Shown here: positions 18,672 to 28,901 of the stretch, piece after piece
Layout: each line of letters starts with the position of its first letter
Position numbering within the stretch: position 1 is the stretch's first letter
From: Ignisphaera aggregans DSM 17230
Lineage (GTDB): Archaea > Thermoproteota > Thermoprotei_A > Sulfolobales > Ignisphaeraceae
Direction: 5' to 3'
Length of the DNA: 64,000 nt
NCBI GenBank assembly: GCA_000145985.1
Contig: CP002098.1
Span: 62,001 to 126,000, forward strand
The notes under the pieces: model-generated
Told to the model about the DNA's origin: nothing
The model's database searches: none
What the model saw: the letters and a program-made list of their open reading frames with translations, nothing else
Translations under genes and position numbers: made by a program

Positions 18672-18790
18672 GAATTATATATCATGCTCTAACTATATAA
18701 CAGTATCATTAGTATACGTTAGTTATTTTCAACCATAAGAGTTATTAAAATATTATTGAAAATCTATCGTATTGTAGAATAGAAAATTCA

Positions 18791-19132
18791 TTATGTAATC
18801 ACAGATCCGTACATCTTATTATCATATATTAAACCCGCGGGCAAAACCATATCTACTTTTTCATCTCTATGAAAGACAATGTGCCTAAGAATGAAATTTT
18901 TAATTTCATCAATCGATGGTGCATATCCAGAAAATGCTTTTAATCCGTTTATTATGATTAGTGGAAGCGATTTTATTGAGGAATTGATTGGATCTTGCCA
19001 CGTATTTAAAGGTATAATGATAAGCTTAATTCTTCTTTCATTAAATAGTAATTCAGAAGCTTTTCTAAGATTCTCCAATGCTTGTTCACTAGTCTCATCA
19101 AGTCCCATGAAAATTATTGATTCTATAATCAT
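18791..19132 (-). CDS. small thioredoxin-fold-like protein without CxxC
   Basis: 113 residues. Strand-helix order and SLPLIIINGLKAFSGYAPSIDEIKNFI resemble the cis-Pro half of thioredoxin-like proteins, but no CxxC is present, so redox activity is unlikely. Not recognised as a named family. It lies between the flavoprotein and a divergent small gene. Confidence 0.5.
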   Translation of the reverse strand: MIIESIIFMGLDETSEQALENLRKASELLFNERRIKLIIIPLNTWQDPINSSIKSLPLIIINGLKAFSGYAPSIDEIKNFILRHIVFHRDEKVDMVLPAGLIYDNKMYGSVIT

Positions 19133-19217
19133 TTAATAACTACCAAATTAAATATTTATGTTGTAATAGATATCGTAAAAACTGTGAGACTTATAAATAA
19201 ATTACATGGTAGGAAAT

Positions 19218-19475
19218 ATGTGGTTTACATACAGAAAATCGCCATTAGGATCAGCCGTTAGGGATACAGGTAGTGCTATCCTAGATTTTTGTTTATCATA
19301 TGAGGATGCAATTTCACTAGTTAGAGAACTTGAGGTAAATGCTTCTGCAAAACTTAAAGTCATTAACATTAGGAATGAGCATGAATTATATGAGGTCTTA
19401 ACTATAGATCCCGATATTATAGATATATTGAGTTCCTGTGATAATACCTATATAGTTATGATCACATGGAAGTAG
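19218..19475 (+). CDS. small unknown protein
   Basis: About 85 residues from the ATG at 19218, with a GGTAGGAA ribosome site just before it (an ATG also exists 12 bases upstream). Alpha/beta pattern, no motif recognised. It lies 54 bases before hsp20 in the same direction. Confidence 0.5.
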   Translation: MWFTYRKSPLGSAVRDTGSAILDFCLSYEDAISLVRELEVNASAKLKVINIRNEHELYEVLTIDPDIIDILSSCDNTYIVMITWK

Positions 19476-19529
19476 ATAATTAATATTTATTAGCTCTGAA
19501 AACATAGTCTAGTTCATGGTCGGTGAAAT

Positions 19530-20090
19530 ATGGGCGATAGGGAGTCAGAAAGAAAGAGAAGAAGTATATTCGATATAATCAATGATCTCTTTGAGGAACT
19601 ATGGGAGGAGATGGAACATTTTGAAAGAGATTTTATGAGAATGTTTCCTAGGGAGGAGCTAAGAGAGGGAGAAATCATTAGAAAGCCTATTGTCTATGGG
19701 TTCAGACTAGAGATAGGGCCTGATGGAGTTCCAAGAATATATGAATTTGGAAATGTGCGAAGAGGTGGAAGAGTAGGTCCTAGAATAATGGTATCGGAGG
19801 AGAGAGAGCCTCTTGTTGATATATATGAGGAGGCAGATAGGATTAGAATAGTTGCAGAGTTACCTGGAGTTGATGAGAATAAGATAAAAGTTGAAGCAAT
19901 AGATGATAGAAGAATTCTTATAGAGGCATCTAATCATGATAGAAAATACAGAAAGGAGGTTGAGCTTCCTACAGAGATAGATATAGATACAGCAGAAGCT
20001 GTTTATAAGAACGGTGTTTTAGAGATTAGGATAAGGAAGAAAGGAAAGGAAGAAAGAAGGGGCAAAATTATACAAGTTAAGAAGGAATAG
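19530..20090 (+). CDS. hsp20: Hsp20 small heat shock protein
   Basis: 186 residues. A charged helical N-terminal arm of about 90 residues precedes the alpha-crystallin domain: PLVDIYEEADRIRIVAELPG, IEASNHDRKYRKEVELP and YKNGVLEIRIRKK. The C-terminal GKIIQVKKE carries the I-x-V anchoring motif. An ATP-independent chaperone that forms large oligomers. GGTGA lies just before the ATG. Confidence 0.94.
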   Translation: MGDRESERKRRSIFDIINDLFEELWEEMEHFERDFMRMFPREELREGEIIRKPIVYGFRLEIGPDGVPRIYEFGNVRRGGRVGPRIMVSEEREPLVDIYEEADRIRIVAELPGVDENKIKVEAIDDRRILIEASNHDRKYRKEVELPTEIDIDTAEAVYKNGVLEIRIRKKGKEERRGKIIQVKKE

Positions 20091-20094
20091 AGCC

Positions 20095-20643
20095 TTAGCA
20101 AAAACTATAGTTACTCTCTCTATAGGTTTTTAAAATTCTTGTTACTCCCTTAGGATCTCTAAGAACTATTGATATACTCTTTTTACTTTTAATGACATCA
20201 TTAAGAGCTTCAATAATGTGTGCACAGGTATTATCTTGAGAACCTATACATGTATTTTCAATAACATCTATTATATGAAGAATAAGTGCCTCTGTTGTAA
20301 CTATATGTCCAATATCGAGCTGATATATTTCTATAGATATTCCAAGATCGCGTAGTTCTACCATTGTACCGGGATTTATATATATCAATGTATTAAGATC
20401 TACATCGTTTTCGACCTTTAATTCTATGCACATATTATATTCTTTAGATCCTTCGCTAAAAATTTCATTATCTTTATATCCACAGTTAGGACATTTAATA
20501 GTCATAATAACTATACTTTCATCTAAGGACAAATGATATTCATACAATGAAAGTATTGCATCCTTCTTACATAGGGGGCACGTTATATTGATTTCTCCTA
20601 CTAATAAATCTTTTGTTAAATCCATATCTATATTGTTACTCAT
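20095..20643 (-). CDS. ZPR1-type zinc finger protein
   Basis: 182 residues, one ZPR1 module. CPLC near residue 22 and CPNCGYKDNEIF near residue 51 form the zinc finger, followed by the beta-rich domain with INPGTMVELRDLGISIEIYQLDIG. Eukaryotic ZPR1 binds EF1A and assists its folding; the archaeal single-module form is presumed related. Convergent with hsp20. Confidence 0.88.
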   Translation of the reverse strand: MSNNIDMDLTKDLLVGEINITCPLCKKDAILSLYEYHLSLDESIVIMTIKCPNCGYKDNEIFSEGSKEYNMCIELKVENDVDLNTLIYINPGTMVELRDLGISIEIYQLDIGHIVTTEALILHIIDVIENTCIGSQDNTCAHIIEALNDVIKSKKSISIVLRDPKGVTRILKTYRESNYSFC

Positions 20644-20828
20644 TAATTATTTCACCAAACCTTCTATTCCATATGCTAATCTAATATATGTTGCTAATGT
20701 ATATGTAGGATTAAGTGGAATAAGAATTTTTCTCTGCATATGGATAGAAATGACATATTCATTATAGCTTAAAATATGTGTTTTGGTTCATATAGTTAAG
20801 AGTTATTGCGTAGAATATGGTGTAATTT

Positions 20829-23219
20829 ATGAATATGAGTACTATTATTGGATATATAGATCGTATATGGAGTAGACATTCAAAAATAATTGTATGTATT
20901 TTCGTGATAATAGCTTCTACCTTAGCTTTCTGGCTAAGAATGCAACAATATTTCAATGTAATTAATTCTGGAATAGGCATAGTTTATCCTGAAGCAAAGT
21001 TAGATGAGCTTGATACCTTTATTAACTATTGGATAGTTAATTATCTTGATTCTCATGGATTTTTATCATGGGGAAGCTTAACATCTTCAAACCCCACTAC
21101 ATGTTTGTTTTGGTTCCCATCGTGTAGAAGTATCAGTACCTCTGAGCTTCCTGGACATATATACACGATATATATACTGTATCAGATGGTTAAACCTCTT
21201 GGTGTTGATTTATGGGATTTAATGGCTATAATACCACCACTTCTATCAGCAATATCAGTAATATTTGTTGCACTTATCGTATATGAGGTTACAAAGAGCG
21301 GTCTTGGTTCTATTGTTGCAGCATTCTCTTATGCATTACTATTTATAAGTAGACAGGTAGCAGGATTTACTGTAAAGTATACCTTTGGAATATGTGTTGC
21401 ACCTATAGCGATATGGCTCCATATTAAGGCATTGAAAAGTAATAATTTACTGCTCTATATAGTTAGTGGACTTTTCTATGCTTATACAGCTAGCGTTTGG
21501 ACTGGAATAGGTCTTACAGCAATACCTCTATACATAACCTTACTATTTTTGCCCTTAGTTGCAGACCTCTCTAAGAAAGAGAGTTTCTCGAGATATACCA
21601 TGGGATTAGGAATCGAATCAATAATACCGCCAATAATTATGTGGTTTATGGCTTCATATCATGGTGGAAGAACAGTTTTAGTAATAGCATTTGTAGTTGC
21701 ATACGCTATCTACCTTTATGGAGCTATGTTACAAAAATATTTTGGGAGGAAAAGAGGATCAAAATACTATGCTATATCTATAGGAATAGTAATACTCGTA
21801 GGTATAGTATTTCTAGGTATACTTAGAGCGTATCCAGAACTTATTGACAAAATATCTCGAGTTATTCCAATTGCAGGTAAGATTCTCTTAGGTATAGGCA
21901 TAAGACCTAGTGGTGTAGCAGAAACTGTTGCTGAATATCAACCATTAACACAACTACCCGAAACCATGGTTCTCTTACTACTCTTACTCATCTTTATAAA
22001 AATTCCAATAGCAATATATCAATTCATTAAGATACACGATATATATGTATTATCCTTAGTTATATGGGCATTCTTCTCATGGTTTGCAGCATACAATACC
22101 TCTTACTTTATTGACTATGCAGATATAGCGTTAGTTACCATAGTAGGTCTCTCAACAGGACATCTATTGCAGTTCTCTAAACCAACTATAACAAAGTTGG
22201 GGAAGATTGTCAGAATAAAGATGAGTTTTACACAGGTTATAACATTATTATTAGCTGTAGCGATTGCTATACCCTCTTTATGGATATCCTATGGAGAATC
22301 TCCAATATATAAATCCTCATATACAATGATTGCAAGAGCTGAAGGTTCGGTTGATCCCACAACAGTATGGTTAGATACATTAAACTATATTCGTAGAAAT
22401 ACATCACCAAATTCTCTTATCATAAGTTGGTGGGATTATGGCTATTGGCTATCAGTTATAGGGAATAGATCTACAGTTGCAGATGGAGCAACTATTAATG
22501 GAACAAGAATACATATATTGGCAAAATTCTTTACAGAGAATATAAATAGCTCTTTGAAGTATTTAAGGGAATTAGGAGCATGTAGAAAGGATGAAACATA
22601 TATAGTTATATTCAGTCCTATTGACCTATATGTAGATGTTAATTCCTCTACAATATATTTCTCACCTACAATTTCACCTCTAGGCTTTGGAGATATGCCA
22701 AAGTTTTTAAGTGCAATAGTATATCTTGCAACAGGTATATCTGCATCTTCAGGAAACTACACAATACTATATAATGATCCCACTGGTCAATTCAATATAA
22801 GGGGTAATGATTGGATGATTGTAGGATCCATGTTAATTAATAATTATTATTGGGCTACTAGTTTTGTAGGCTTAAATCTAAATTCAGAAAAGGCATTGAA
22901 TGCAACGATGCCAAGGCTATTTCTATGGACAGCTTTTGAGACATTGAAAAGGTTATATCCTACGTATGAAATATATGCAATTCCATCGGTAATAGTTTAT
23001 GATAACCAGGGGAGATTAGTACCGTGGCCAATATCTATCTATGGAGGAATACTAACAGCTGATAGGGTAAATCAAACAATGTATAGTATTGCATATGTAG
23101 GCTTATCACAACCTATACGTCTGGGGGGTTCGCCAGAATCATCTGTAGAGATATATAGGTATATCCTTATAGCAGTTTTAAGATTAAACAAAACAGTTTT
23201 AGAGAGTATCTGTATCTAG
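20829..23219 (+). CDS. aglB: dolichyl-phosphooligosaccharide-protein glycosyltransferase AglB/STT3
   Basis: 796 residues. About thirteen hydrophobic segments fill residues 20-500, with an early acidic loop (DELDTFINYW). The catalytic motif WWDYG lies near residue 535 (LIISWWDYGYWLSV), followed by an extracytoplasmic globular domain. It transfers lipid-linked glycans to asparagine on the outer face of the membrane, giving N-glycosylated S-layer, pilin and surface proteins; the island protein at 48577 has many possible sites. Its last 21 bases overlap the opposite gene. Confidence 0.95.
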   Translation: MNMSTIIGYIDRIWSRHSKIIVCIFVIIASTLAFWLRMQQYFNVINSGIGIVYPEAKLDELDTFINYWIVNYLDSHGFLSWGSLTSSNPTTCLFWFPSCRSISTSELPGHIYTIYILYQMVKPLGVDLWDLMAIIPPLLSAISVIFVALIVYEVTKSGLGSIVAAFSYALLFISRQVAGFTVKYTFGICVAPIAIWLHIKALKSNNLLLYIVSGLFYAYTASVWTGIGLTAIPLYITLLFLPLVADLSKKESFSRYTMGLGIESIIPPIIMWFMASYHGGRTVLVIAFVVAYAIYLYGAMLQKYFGRKRGSKYYAISIGIVILVGIVFLGILRAYPELIDKISRVIPIAGKILLGIGIRPSGVAETVAEYQPLTQLPETMVLLLLLLIFIKIPIAIYQFIKIHDIYVLSLVIWAFFSWFAAYNTSYFIDYADIALVTIVGLSTGHLLQFSKPTITKLGKIVRIKMSFTQVITLLLAVAIAIPSLWISYGESPIYKSSYTMIARAEGSVDPTTVWLDTLNYIRRNTSPNSLIISWWDYGYWLSVIGNRSTVADGATINGTRIHILAKFFTENINSSLKYLRELGACRKDETYIVIFSPIDLYVDVNSSTIYFSPTISPLGFGDMPKFLSAIVYLATGISASSGNYTILYNDPTGQFNIRGNDWMIVGSMLINNYYWATSFVGLNLNSEKALNATMPRLFLWTAFETLKRLYPTYEIYAIPSVIVYDNQGRLVPWPISIYGGILTADRVNQTMYSIAYVGLSQPIRLGGSPESSVEIYRYILIAVLRLNKTVLESICI

Positions 23220-23525
23220 TTCCTCCTCTTCCTCTTCATCTCCTTCTTCACCCTCCTCCTCACCAACAGTAACATATTTTCCCCATTCACTAGCTCTAGT
23301 ATGAGCTATCATATGTCTATATAAATCTTCTATTGAAAAGAAATATACTCCTTTCGATACAGGTGTTGAAGAAGGTTCTGTAGGACTAGGACAAATTTTT
23401 GAAATATCAGTACATAGTGGACATAGAATAAGTCCTGTAGATAAGTCCTGACATGTCTCAACTTCAAGCCCTCCTACAACCTTAAACTTCTTCTTTATCC
23501 ACTTAGCCTCCCAACCATAAGACAT
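23199..23525 (-). CDS. small C2H2-like zinc finger protein with acidic tail
   Basis: About 108 residues from the ATG at 23525 (a GTG lies four codons upstream). LCPLC near residue 39 and RHMIAH near residue 74 could form a zinc site. The last 25 residues are almost all Glu, Asp and Gly. Not a named family. Convergent overlap with aglB. Confidence 0.6.
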   Translation of the reverse strand: MSYGWEAKWIKKKFKVVGGLEVETCQDLSTGLILCPLCTDISKICPSPTEPSSTPVSKGVYFFSIEDLYRHMIAHTRASEWGKYVTVGEEEGEEGDEEEEEELDTDTL

Positions 23526-23774
23526 AAAGATCTTCACCCCATCTTTAGCTACATTATACTTATTATAGTTAACATATTTTAAATTATAATGGTATTTTAG
23601 CGCCTCATTTCATATCTCATAAATATTAAGTAACATGGAATAACATTAAAACAGTTATTTCATCTGTAATACAAGAATTCAAAAGATTCGCTAAATTAAA
23701 ACCATCTTAATTTTCTAACAACTAGTTATGAATTTATTGTTTATAGAATACGAAATTGCAATATTATTGGTATT

Positions 23775-24137
23775 TCAATCTTTTGCTATCTTCAGATATA
23801 TTTTATCCATATAGTTTAAACTTTTATCAAGATCTCTATTTGTAGTACTGAGTATTACTAAGAATCCCCATAGACTTATATATATGTTTATTTTATTGTC
23901 AAGCTGTCTTTTTGTTATAACATATCCATGTCCAACAAAATCTTTTCCCTCTATATATTTGGGCAATTCTTTTGATAGTTCTATATATACCTTATCATTT
24001 ACTTTAACTATGTTTATATTTCTATGGATATCCATTTTTATTTCTGTGTTATTATTACAGATGAAGTCTATTATATCTATATCTGGTAGACGTGATTTAC
24101 TAATATTGTTGACTCTACACTCAAATGTTATACTCAT
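23775..24137 (-). CDS. rpo8: RNA polymerase subunit Rpo8/RpoG-like
   Basis: About 120 residues from the ATG at 24137, preceded by GGTG. It is beta-rich throughout, with GKDFVGHGYVITKRQ and ISLWGFLVIL, which match my recollection of the crenarchaeal Rpb8 homologue Rpo8 (RpoG). That subunit has an OB-like fold at the periphery of the polymerase. The family is divergent, so the call is moderate. Confidence 0.65.
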   Translation of the reverse strand: MSITFECRVNNISKSRLPDIDIIDFICNNNTEIKMDIHRNINIVKVNDKVYIELSKELPKYIEGKDFVGHGYVITKRQLDNKINIYISLWGFLVILSTTNRDLDKSLNYMDKIYLKIAKD

Positions 24138-24303
24138 AATATACACCAATTAGTTCTTTCAATAGATGTGTTAGTTTGATTTAAAAGTATTTAACATAAT
24201 TAGAGAGGGGTGTTCAAATGGTATCATTATTGATATTGATGCTAAAAATACTTATTATCTAAAGTCTCAGAAATAATTTGCAGTATAAAAGTAGGTGAAT
24301 ATT

Positions 24304-24744
24304 ATGAGCTATGGTATTAGAAGTGTAGCTGGTGAATTAACAAAGCTTATTGATAAAAAGGTTATAGTTAGGCTAGTTGATGGTAAATCATATAGTGGTA
24401 AGTTAATTTCCTTTGATCCAACTTCTCTGCATATAGTATTGGGCGATGCTGAAAGTAGTGATGGATTAAGATTACATAGGGTTATTATAAGCGGTTCTAG
24501 AGTTTCAGAGTTATTGGTTCAAGAACAACCAATATTTAATGCAGAGGAATTTGCTTCATTAGTTATATCAAAACTTGGATTACGTCCCGATGTAGTAAAG
24601 GTGCTTTCTGATACCAACTCTGTAATAATCTATGATAGGATTAAGGTTACAGAAGCAGGTGTAGAGGGTACTGGTAGCTTTGCCCAAAGGATTTATGAGA
24701 TTTATACAGAGTATATAGAGAGTAAGAAAAGAGGTGGAAGATAG
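24304..24744 (+). CDS. Sm-like protein with C-terminal extension (SmAP3-like)
   Basis: About 146 residues. The Sm fold occupies residues 1-75: GELTKLIDKKVIVRLVDGKS with Sm1 glycine-rich turn, then RLHRVIISGSRVSELLV for Sm2. A further 70-residue alpha/beta domain follows, as in the crenarchaeal SmAP3 type. It probably forms ring oligomers that bind RNA. GGTGA at 24293 supports the ATG at 24304. Its TAG stop is followed without a gap, in the same frame, by the archaeosine TGT sequence. Confidence 0.9.
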   Translation: MSYGIRSVAGELTKLIDKKVIVRLVDGKSYSGKLISFDPTSLHIVLGDAESSDGLRLHRVIISGSRVSELLVQEQPIFNAEEFASLVISKLGLRPDVVKVLSDTNSVIIYDRIKVTEAGVEGTGSFAQRIYEIYTEYIESKKRGGR

Positions 24745-26325
24745 GTTTGTTTCGAAATAAAAGAGCAAGATCTTGCAGGTAGAATAGGTAGGTTAAAGAC
24801 AAAGTATGGAGTTATTGAAACCCCCTATCTTTTTCCTGTTATAGATCCATTGCTTAGAAATCAATACATTAGTCTTGAAGAAATACTAAATATGGGATTT
24901 AATGCAATAATTACTAATGCCTATATTCTTAAGAAGAATAGAAATATTGATGACGATATTCATAATATACTAAAGTTTCCTAATACTATAATGACAGACT
25001 CTGGAGCATATCAAATTCTTCAGTATGGAGATGTTGAGGTATCAAATATTGATATAGTGACATATCAATGTAAAATCAAGAGCGACATAGGGGTGATACT
25101 TGATATACCTACGAGGTATGATGCCAGCAGAGAGGAAGCTTTTAGGAGTGCTCAGGAGACTTTAAAGAGAGCTCTTGAGGTAAAAGAAATTATTCAAGAA
25201 TGTAGGGATACACTTTGGGTTTTACCAATACAAGGTGGTGTATATCTCGATATACTTAGGGATGCAGCTAAAAGAGCTGTAGAAATTGCAGGGTATGGTT
25301 ATAGCATATTTGCTCTTGGAAGTCCTACAACTCTCTTAGAGAGCTATATGTTTGATAAATTGATTGAAATGATATATACTGTTAGAAGTGTCATACCATC
25401 TTCCTATCCATTACATCTCTTTGGTGCAGGCCATCCAATTATAATTCCCTTAGTTGTAGCCTTAGGGGTTGATTTTATGGATTCTGCTAGTTACATTTTA
25501 TATGCAGAGGATTTTAGGTACATGACCCGCAGATCTACATATAGATTAGAAGAACTTAAATATTTTCCATGTGAATGCCCTGTATGTTCTAGATATAGTC
25601 CTGAAGAACTTATGAAAATGCCTAAGAATGATAAAATTAGGATGTTGGCTCTTCATAATTTATATACCATAGCTAGAGAAATTAGAGAAACAAAACAAGC
25701 AATAAGAGAGGGAAGGTTATGGGAATATATCGAGGAACGTATAAATAGTCATCCAGCAGTTAAAAAAGCGTTTAATAGCATAAAAAAGTATCTAGAATAT
25801 ATCTATCGTAAAACTCCAATTAATAGATCAAATGTGAAGGCATTATTTATATTATCAACAGACTCTCTATATAATCCTAAGCTAGTATTATCAAGAAGAA
25901 AAGTTTTAGATAATATGCCTAGAGATACTAACTGTATAATATTTCTGCCTTACAATATAAAGGCAGACTATGAGAAACATTATTTACATGTATTTGAATA
26001 TCAATATGAGAACTACTGTGACATCTATCTATATAAACCAGTTGTTGGATTAATACCATATAATTTGATATCACGATATCCTTTCTCTCAGCATGAGATT
26101 GGCATAGAATTTTCAAGAGAGATTATCAATGATTTAACTTATTTTGCTTTAGAGGTCTTAATTAGATATATGAATCTTAGCCATGATATACTTAATTTAA
26201 AGGTATATATATGTAGTAAGGATAGATGGACTATGGACTTTGCAACAGAATTGCATCTATTATTAAAACATCTTGCTAATAAAATAAGTATGAATGTAGT
26301 GGATATCTGTCGCAATGATGCATAG
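24745..26325 (+). CDS. tgtA: archaeosine tRNA-guanine transglycosylase, no canonical start codon seen
   Basis: About 526 residues if read from directly after the Lsm stop. FEIKEQDLAGRIGRLKTKYG is the true N-terminus of the family, yet none of its codons is ATG, GTG or TTG; the first TTG (24850) falls after it. The catalytic domain has the nucleophile in MTDSGAYQILQYG, GAGHPI and DFMDSASYILYA, and the zinc site CECPVC...H. The enzyme swaps guanine-15 for preQ0 in tRNA. The C-terminal PUA domain of the longer archaeal TGTs is missing; a separate PUA protein lies at 27086. Confidence 0.88.
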   Translation, partial: VCFEIKEQDLAGRIGRLKTKYGVIETPYLFPVIDPLLRNQYISLEEILNMGFNAIITNAYILKKNRNIDDDIHNILKFPNTIMTDSGAYQILQYGDVEVSNIDIVTYQCKIKSDIGVILDIPTRYDASREEAFRSAQETLKRALEVKEIIQECRDTLWVLPIQGGVYLDILRDAAKRAVEIAGYGYSIFALGSPTTLLESYMFDKLIEMIYTVRSVIPSSYPLHLFGAGHPIIIPLVVALGVDFMDSASYILYAEDFRYMTRRSTYRLEELKYFPCECPVCSRYSPEELMKMPKNDKIRMLALHNLYTIAREIRETKQAIREGRLWEYIEERINSHPAVKKAFNSIKKYLEYIYRKTPINRSNVKALFILSTDSLYNPKLVLSRRKVLDNMPRDTNCIIFLPYNIKADYEKHYLHVFEYQYENYCDIYLYKPVVGLIPYNLISRYPFSQHEIGIEFSREIINDLTYFALEVLIRYMNLSHDILNLKVYICSKDRWTMDFATELHLLLKHLANKISMNVVDICRNDA

Positions 26326-26364
26326 CAGTGTTTGTTATAATACACTGTGTAAATATATGGTATT

Positions 26365-27099
26365 TCATGTATGCATTATACTCTCTCTTCGCTCATCCTG
26401 TTGCAAGTACATTTTTTGAAGTATTCTCTCAAGCTCCTCTACCTTTTCTGCATAGCCCAATAGCTCATCTACATCTATATCAAAGTTCAAGAGCTTAGAT
26501 ATAACCTTTATTGCTATAGCTGCTGCCTTGTGGTCTATGCTCTCTGGCTCTGTATATGGCAATAATACTGTTGCTGGAATTTTAAGATTCTCCAAATAGA
26601 GTAGCAGTGAAGCAAGAGGTCCTACTATATATGCTCCTTTCATAAAATATGGAGCTTCTATATTACGTGGGTTATTACTAGTTTTAAACCATCTATATTC
26701 CTCTTCTCTTTCTCTAAATCTTGAATCTAGACCACCTATTAAAAATACTTCCTCTATATTTAGGTCCGATATTATTTTGACTATAGAATTTAGGTAGCTA
26801 TTCATATACTTTCTATCCGGATTAACTCTATTCAATAGCACAACTATATCTCTATCATCCAAGCTTTTAATAAATATTTCATGGGGCATGCTAAATCCAT
26901 AATCTTCTATAGATGTGAAATCTGGGAATATAGGAGGTTCTATATATCCAATCAATTCCATCGATAGTTTTGAAACCATATATCTTGGTGCTAAATATCC
27001 CACAGCTCCAAATCCTTGGAATCCTGTTATCATAACTCTATTCTTTTTCATTGTAACAGTTTTTATATACTTAATGGTATATCTTTTAACTCTTTTCAT
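26365..27099 (-). CDS. PAC2-family proteasome-assembly-chaperone-like protein
   Basis: About 244 residues. RVMITGFQGFGAVGYLAPRY at the N-terminus, EVFLIGGLDSRF, and ESIDHKAAAIAIKVISKLL near the end are PAC2-family signatures (COG1938/2047). Related archaeal PbaA/PbaB proteins assist 20S proteasome assembly. It is the third gene of a minus-strand operon headed by PAN and overlaps the PUA gene, which supports a proteasome link. The ATG at 27099 has GGTTGA in front. Confidence 0.88.
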   Translation of the reverse strand: MKRVKRYTIKYIKTVTMKKNRVMITGFQGFGAVGYLAPRYMVSKLSMELIGYIEPPIFPDFTSIEDYGFSMPHEIFIKSLDDRDIVVLLNRVNPDRKYMNSYLNSIVKIISDLNIEEVFLIGGLDSRFREREEEYRWFKTSNNPRNIEAPYFMKGAYIVGPLASLLLYLENLKIPATVLLPYTEPESIDHKAAAIAIKVISKLLNFDIDVDELLGYAEKVEELERILQKMYLQQDERRESIMHT

Positions 27100-27598
27100 A
27101 TTTATCAACCTTTTCTCTTATCTGTACTGCACCACCATATATTGATGTTATCATGGTCTCATAATCTACTAAAGCTCTACCCACAGCTATAAGCTCATCA
27201 TCTTCATCAACTACTAGTATTTCATCATAAGCTCTTATCCTTGGATCTCCGTCAATAATGTGGCGAGAAAATACTGTATATCCTTCATTCAATAGATCCT
27301 CTACAATCTCATTAATAATTACTATTCGCCATTTTGGATAGGGAAGTACTTTATGTAGCAATACCCCTAAAGATAGATGGGGTACCAGAGTAAAATCAGA
27401 TGCACGTATTGTTGCAAGAATTTTATCATCATATATTATACCTCTCAATCTTCCTGTATTAACAGAATAACACATCTTCATCCTTGATACATCTAGATGA
27501 TCAAATATTTTAATAGATTCAGTACCATATTGATATAATATTAGATCCCTTAGAACTCTAATATCAGCTTTATTTACCTCTCTACATTTTACCATCAT
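27086..27598 (-). CDS. PUA-domain RNA-binding protein
   Basis: 170 residues. The C-terminal half is a PUA domain: [36 protein letters not shown]. The N-terminal half resembles the C2 region that precedes PUA in archaeosine TGTs. It may be the detached RNA-binding part of the nearby short TGT; that is an inference. It overlaps PAN by 4 bases (ATGA) and the PAC2 gene by about 14. Confidence 0.82.
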   Translation of the reverse strand: MMVKCREVNKADIRVLRDLILYQYGTESIKIFDHLDVSRMKMCYSVNTGRLRGIIYDDKILATIRASDFTLVPHLSLGVLLHKVLPYPKWRIVIINEIVEDLLNEGYTVFSRHIIDGDPRIRAYDEILVVDEDDELIAVGRALVDYETMITSIYGGAVQIREKVDKYEKS

Positions 27599-28818
27599 TG
27601 ATACATCATCACAGCAGTAATATTATTTGAAAGTATCTGTGCATAGGGACGATATCTGTTTTTAATCACCTTTTTAATAGCATAGTTAAAGTCCTCCATA
27701 GACACAATAAATCTATTCTCTCGTAGTGCTTTAAGTGCCGCTTCTACACATATAGCTTTAAGATCTGCTCCAGTGGCTCCCTCTGTTATTTGTGCTATTT
27801 TAACTAGATCAACATCTTCTGCTAGAGGCATTTTTCTAGTATGTATTTTTAATATTTCATAACGTCCTCTCGTGTTTGGTAGAGGAATTTCTATAATTTT
27901 ATCAAATCTTCCTGGTCTTAATATTGCTGGATCCAGAATATCTAATCTATTTGTTGTTGCAATAATCTTTACATTGTCAAGAGGATTGAATCCATCCATC
28001 TCAGCAAGTAATTGCGTCAAAGTTCTATGTATTTCTCTTTCTCCACTTGTCCCAACATCTATTCTTCGAGCAGCAATAGCATCTATTTCATCAATTAGGA
28101 TTATCGATGGTGCTTTTTTCCTAGCTAGTTCAAAAACCTCTCTAACTATTCTTGCACCTTCACCAATGAATTTTTGGGCTAGTTCGGAAGCCACTAAACG
28201 TATAAATGTAGCATTTGTTTCATGTGCAATTGCTTTTGCGAGAAGTGTTTTTCCACATCCTGGTGGACCATATAGTAATACTCCTTTTGGGGGCTCTATA
28301 CCAAGAATTTTAAATATATGAGGATTTTTTAGTGGGAGTTCTATAGCTTCACGCAGTTCCTGTATTTGTTGTTCTAATCCACCAATATCATCATAAGATA
28401 TGTTAGGCTTTTCTATTACTTCAAATGCTTGAACATATGGATCTTCAGATCTAGGTAGAATTTCAACAATAGTGGAACCTCTTTGATTTAAAGCAACAGA
28501 GGTACCTGGTTTAAGCTTAGATTTATCAATAGTCTCAAGAATACGAACTATTAGAGTAGGGCCAGAAGAACTTTTTACTAAGGCTCTTTCATCATCTAAT
28601 ACCTCTATAACAGTAGCTTCTATTAATGGTGGTGCCATCAATTTTTCTACTTGAGACTTATAGTATTCTAGTTCTTCTCTATATTTAGCTATAATCTCCT
28701 TAAGCATTGATAGCTCTATTTCTAACTCTCTAACTCTATTCTCTAAATTCTTCTCATAATTTATATTACTAACATCTTTTATAAATCCACTATCTTCTAG
28801 TGCCATCCTACTCGCCAT
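27595..28818 (-). CDS. pan: proteasome-activating nucleotidase PAN
   Basis: 407 residues. N-terminal coiled coil (about 21-62), OB domain (65-125), then one AAA module with Walker A GPPGCGKT at 184-191, Walker [15 protein letters not shown] and the second region of homology. The extreme C-terminus MMYQ fits the HbYX pattern that docks into and opens the 20S gate. It unfolds substrates for the proteasome using ATP. First gene of the PAN-PUA-PAC2 operon. Confidence 0.96.
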   Translation of the reverse strand: MASRMALEDSGFIKDVSNINYEKNLENRVRELEIELSMLKEIIAKYREELEYYKSQVEKLMAPPLIEATVIEVLDDERALVKSSSGPTLIVRILETIDKSKLKPGTSVALNQRGSTIVEILPRSEDPYVQAFEVIEKPNISYDDIGGLEQQIQELREAIELPLKNPHIFKILGIEPPKGVLLYGPPGCGKTLLAKAIAHETNATFIRLVASELAQKFIGEGARIVREVFELARKKAPSIILIDEIDAIAARRIDVGTSGEREIHRTLTQLLAEMDGFNPLDNVKIIATTNRLDILDPAILRPGRFDKIIEIPLPNTRGRYEILKIHTRKMPLAEDVDLVKIAQITEGATGADLKAICVEAALKALRENRFIVSMEDFNYAIKKVIKNRYRPYAQILSNNITAVMMYQ

Positions 28819-28901
28819 CTATACATATTAAATATCTTAAAGCTAAAAATAGTTTACCAGATAAATAATGTTGGTGAAAAATCCTGAAAACAAATAAATC
28901 T

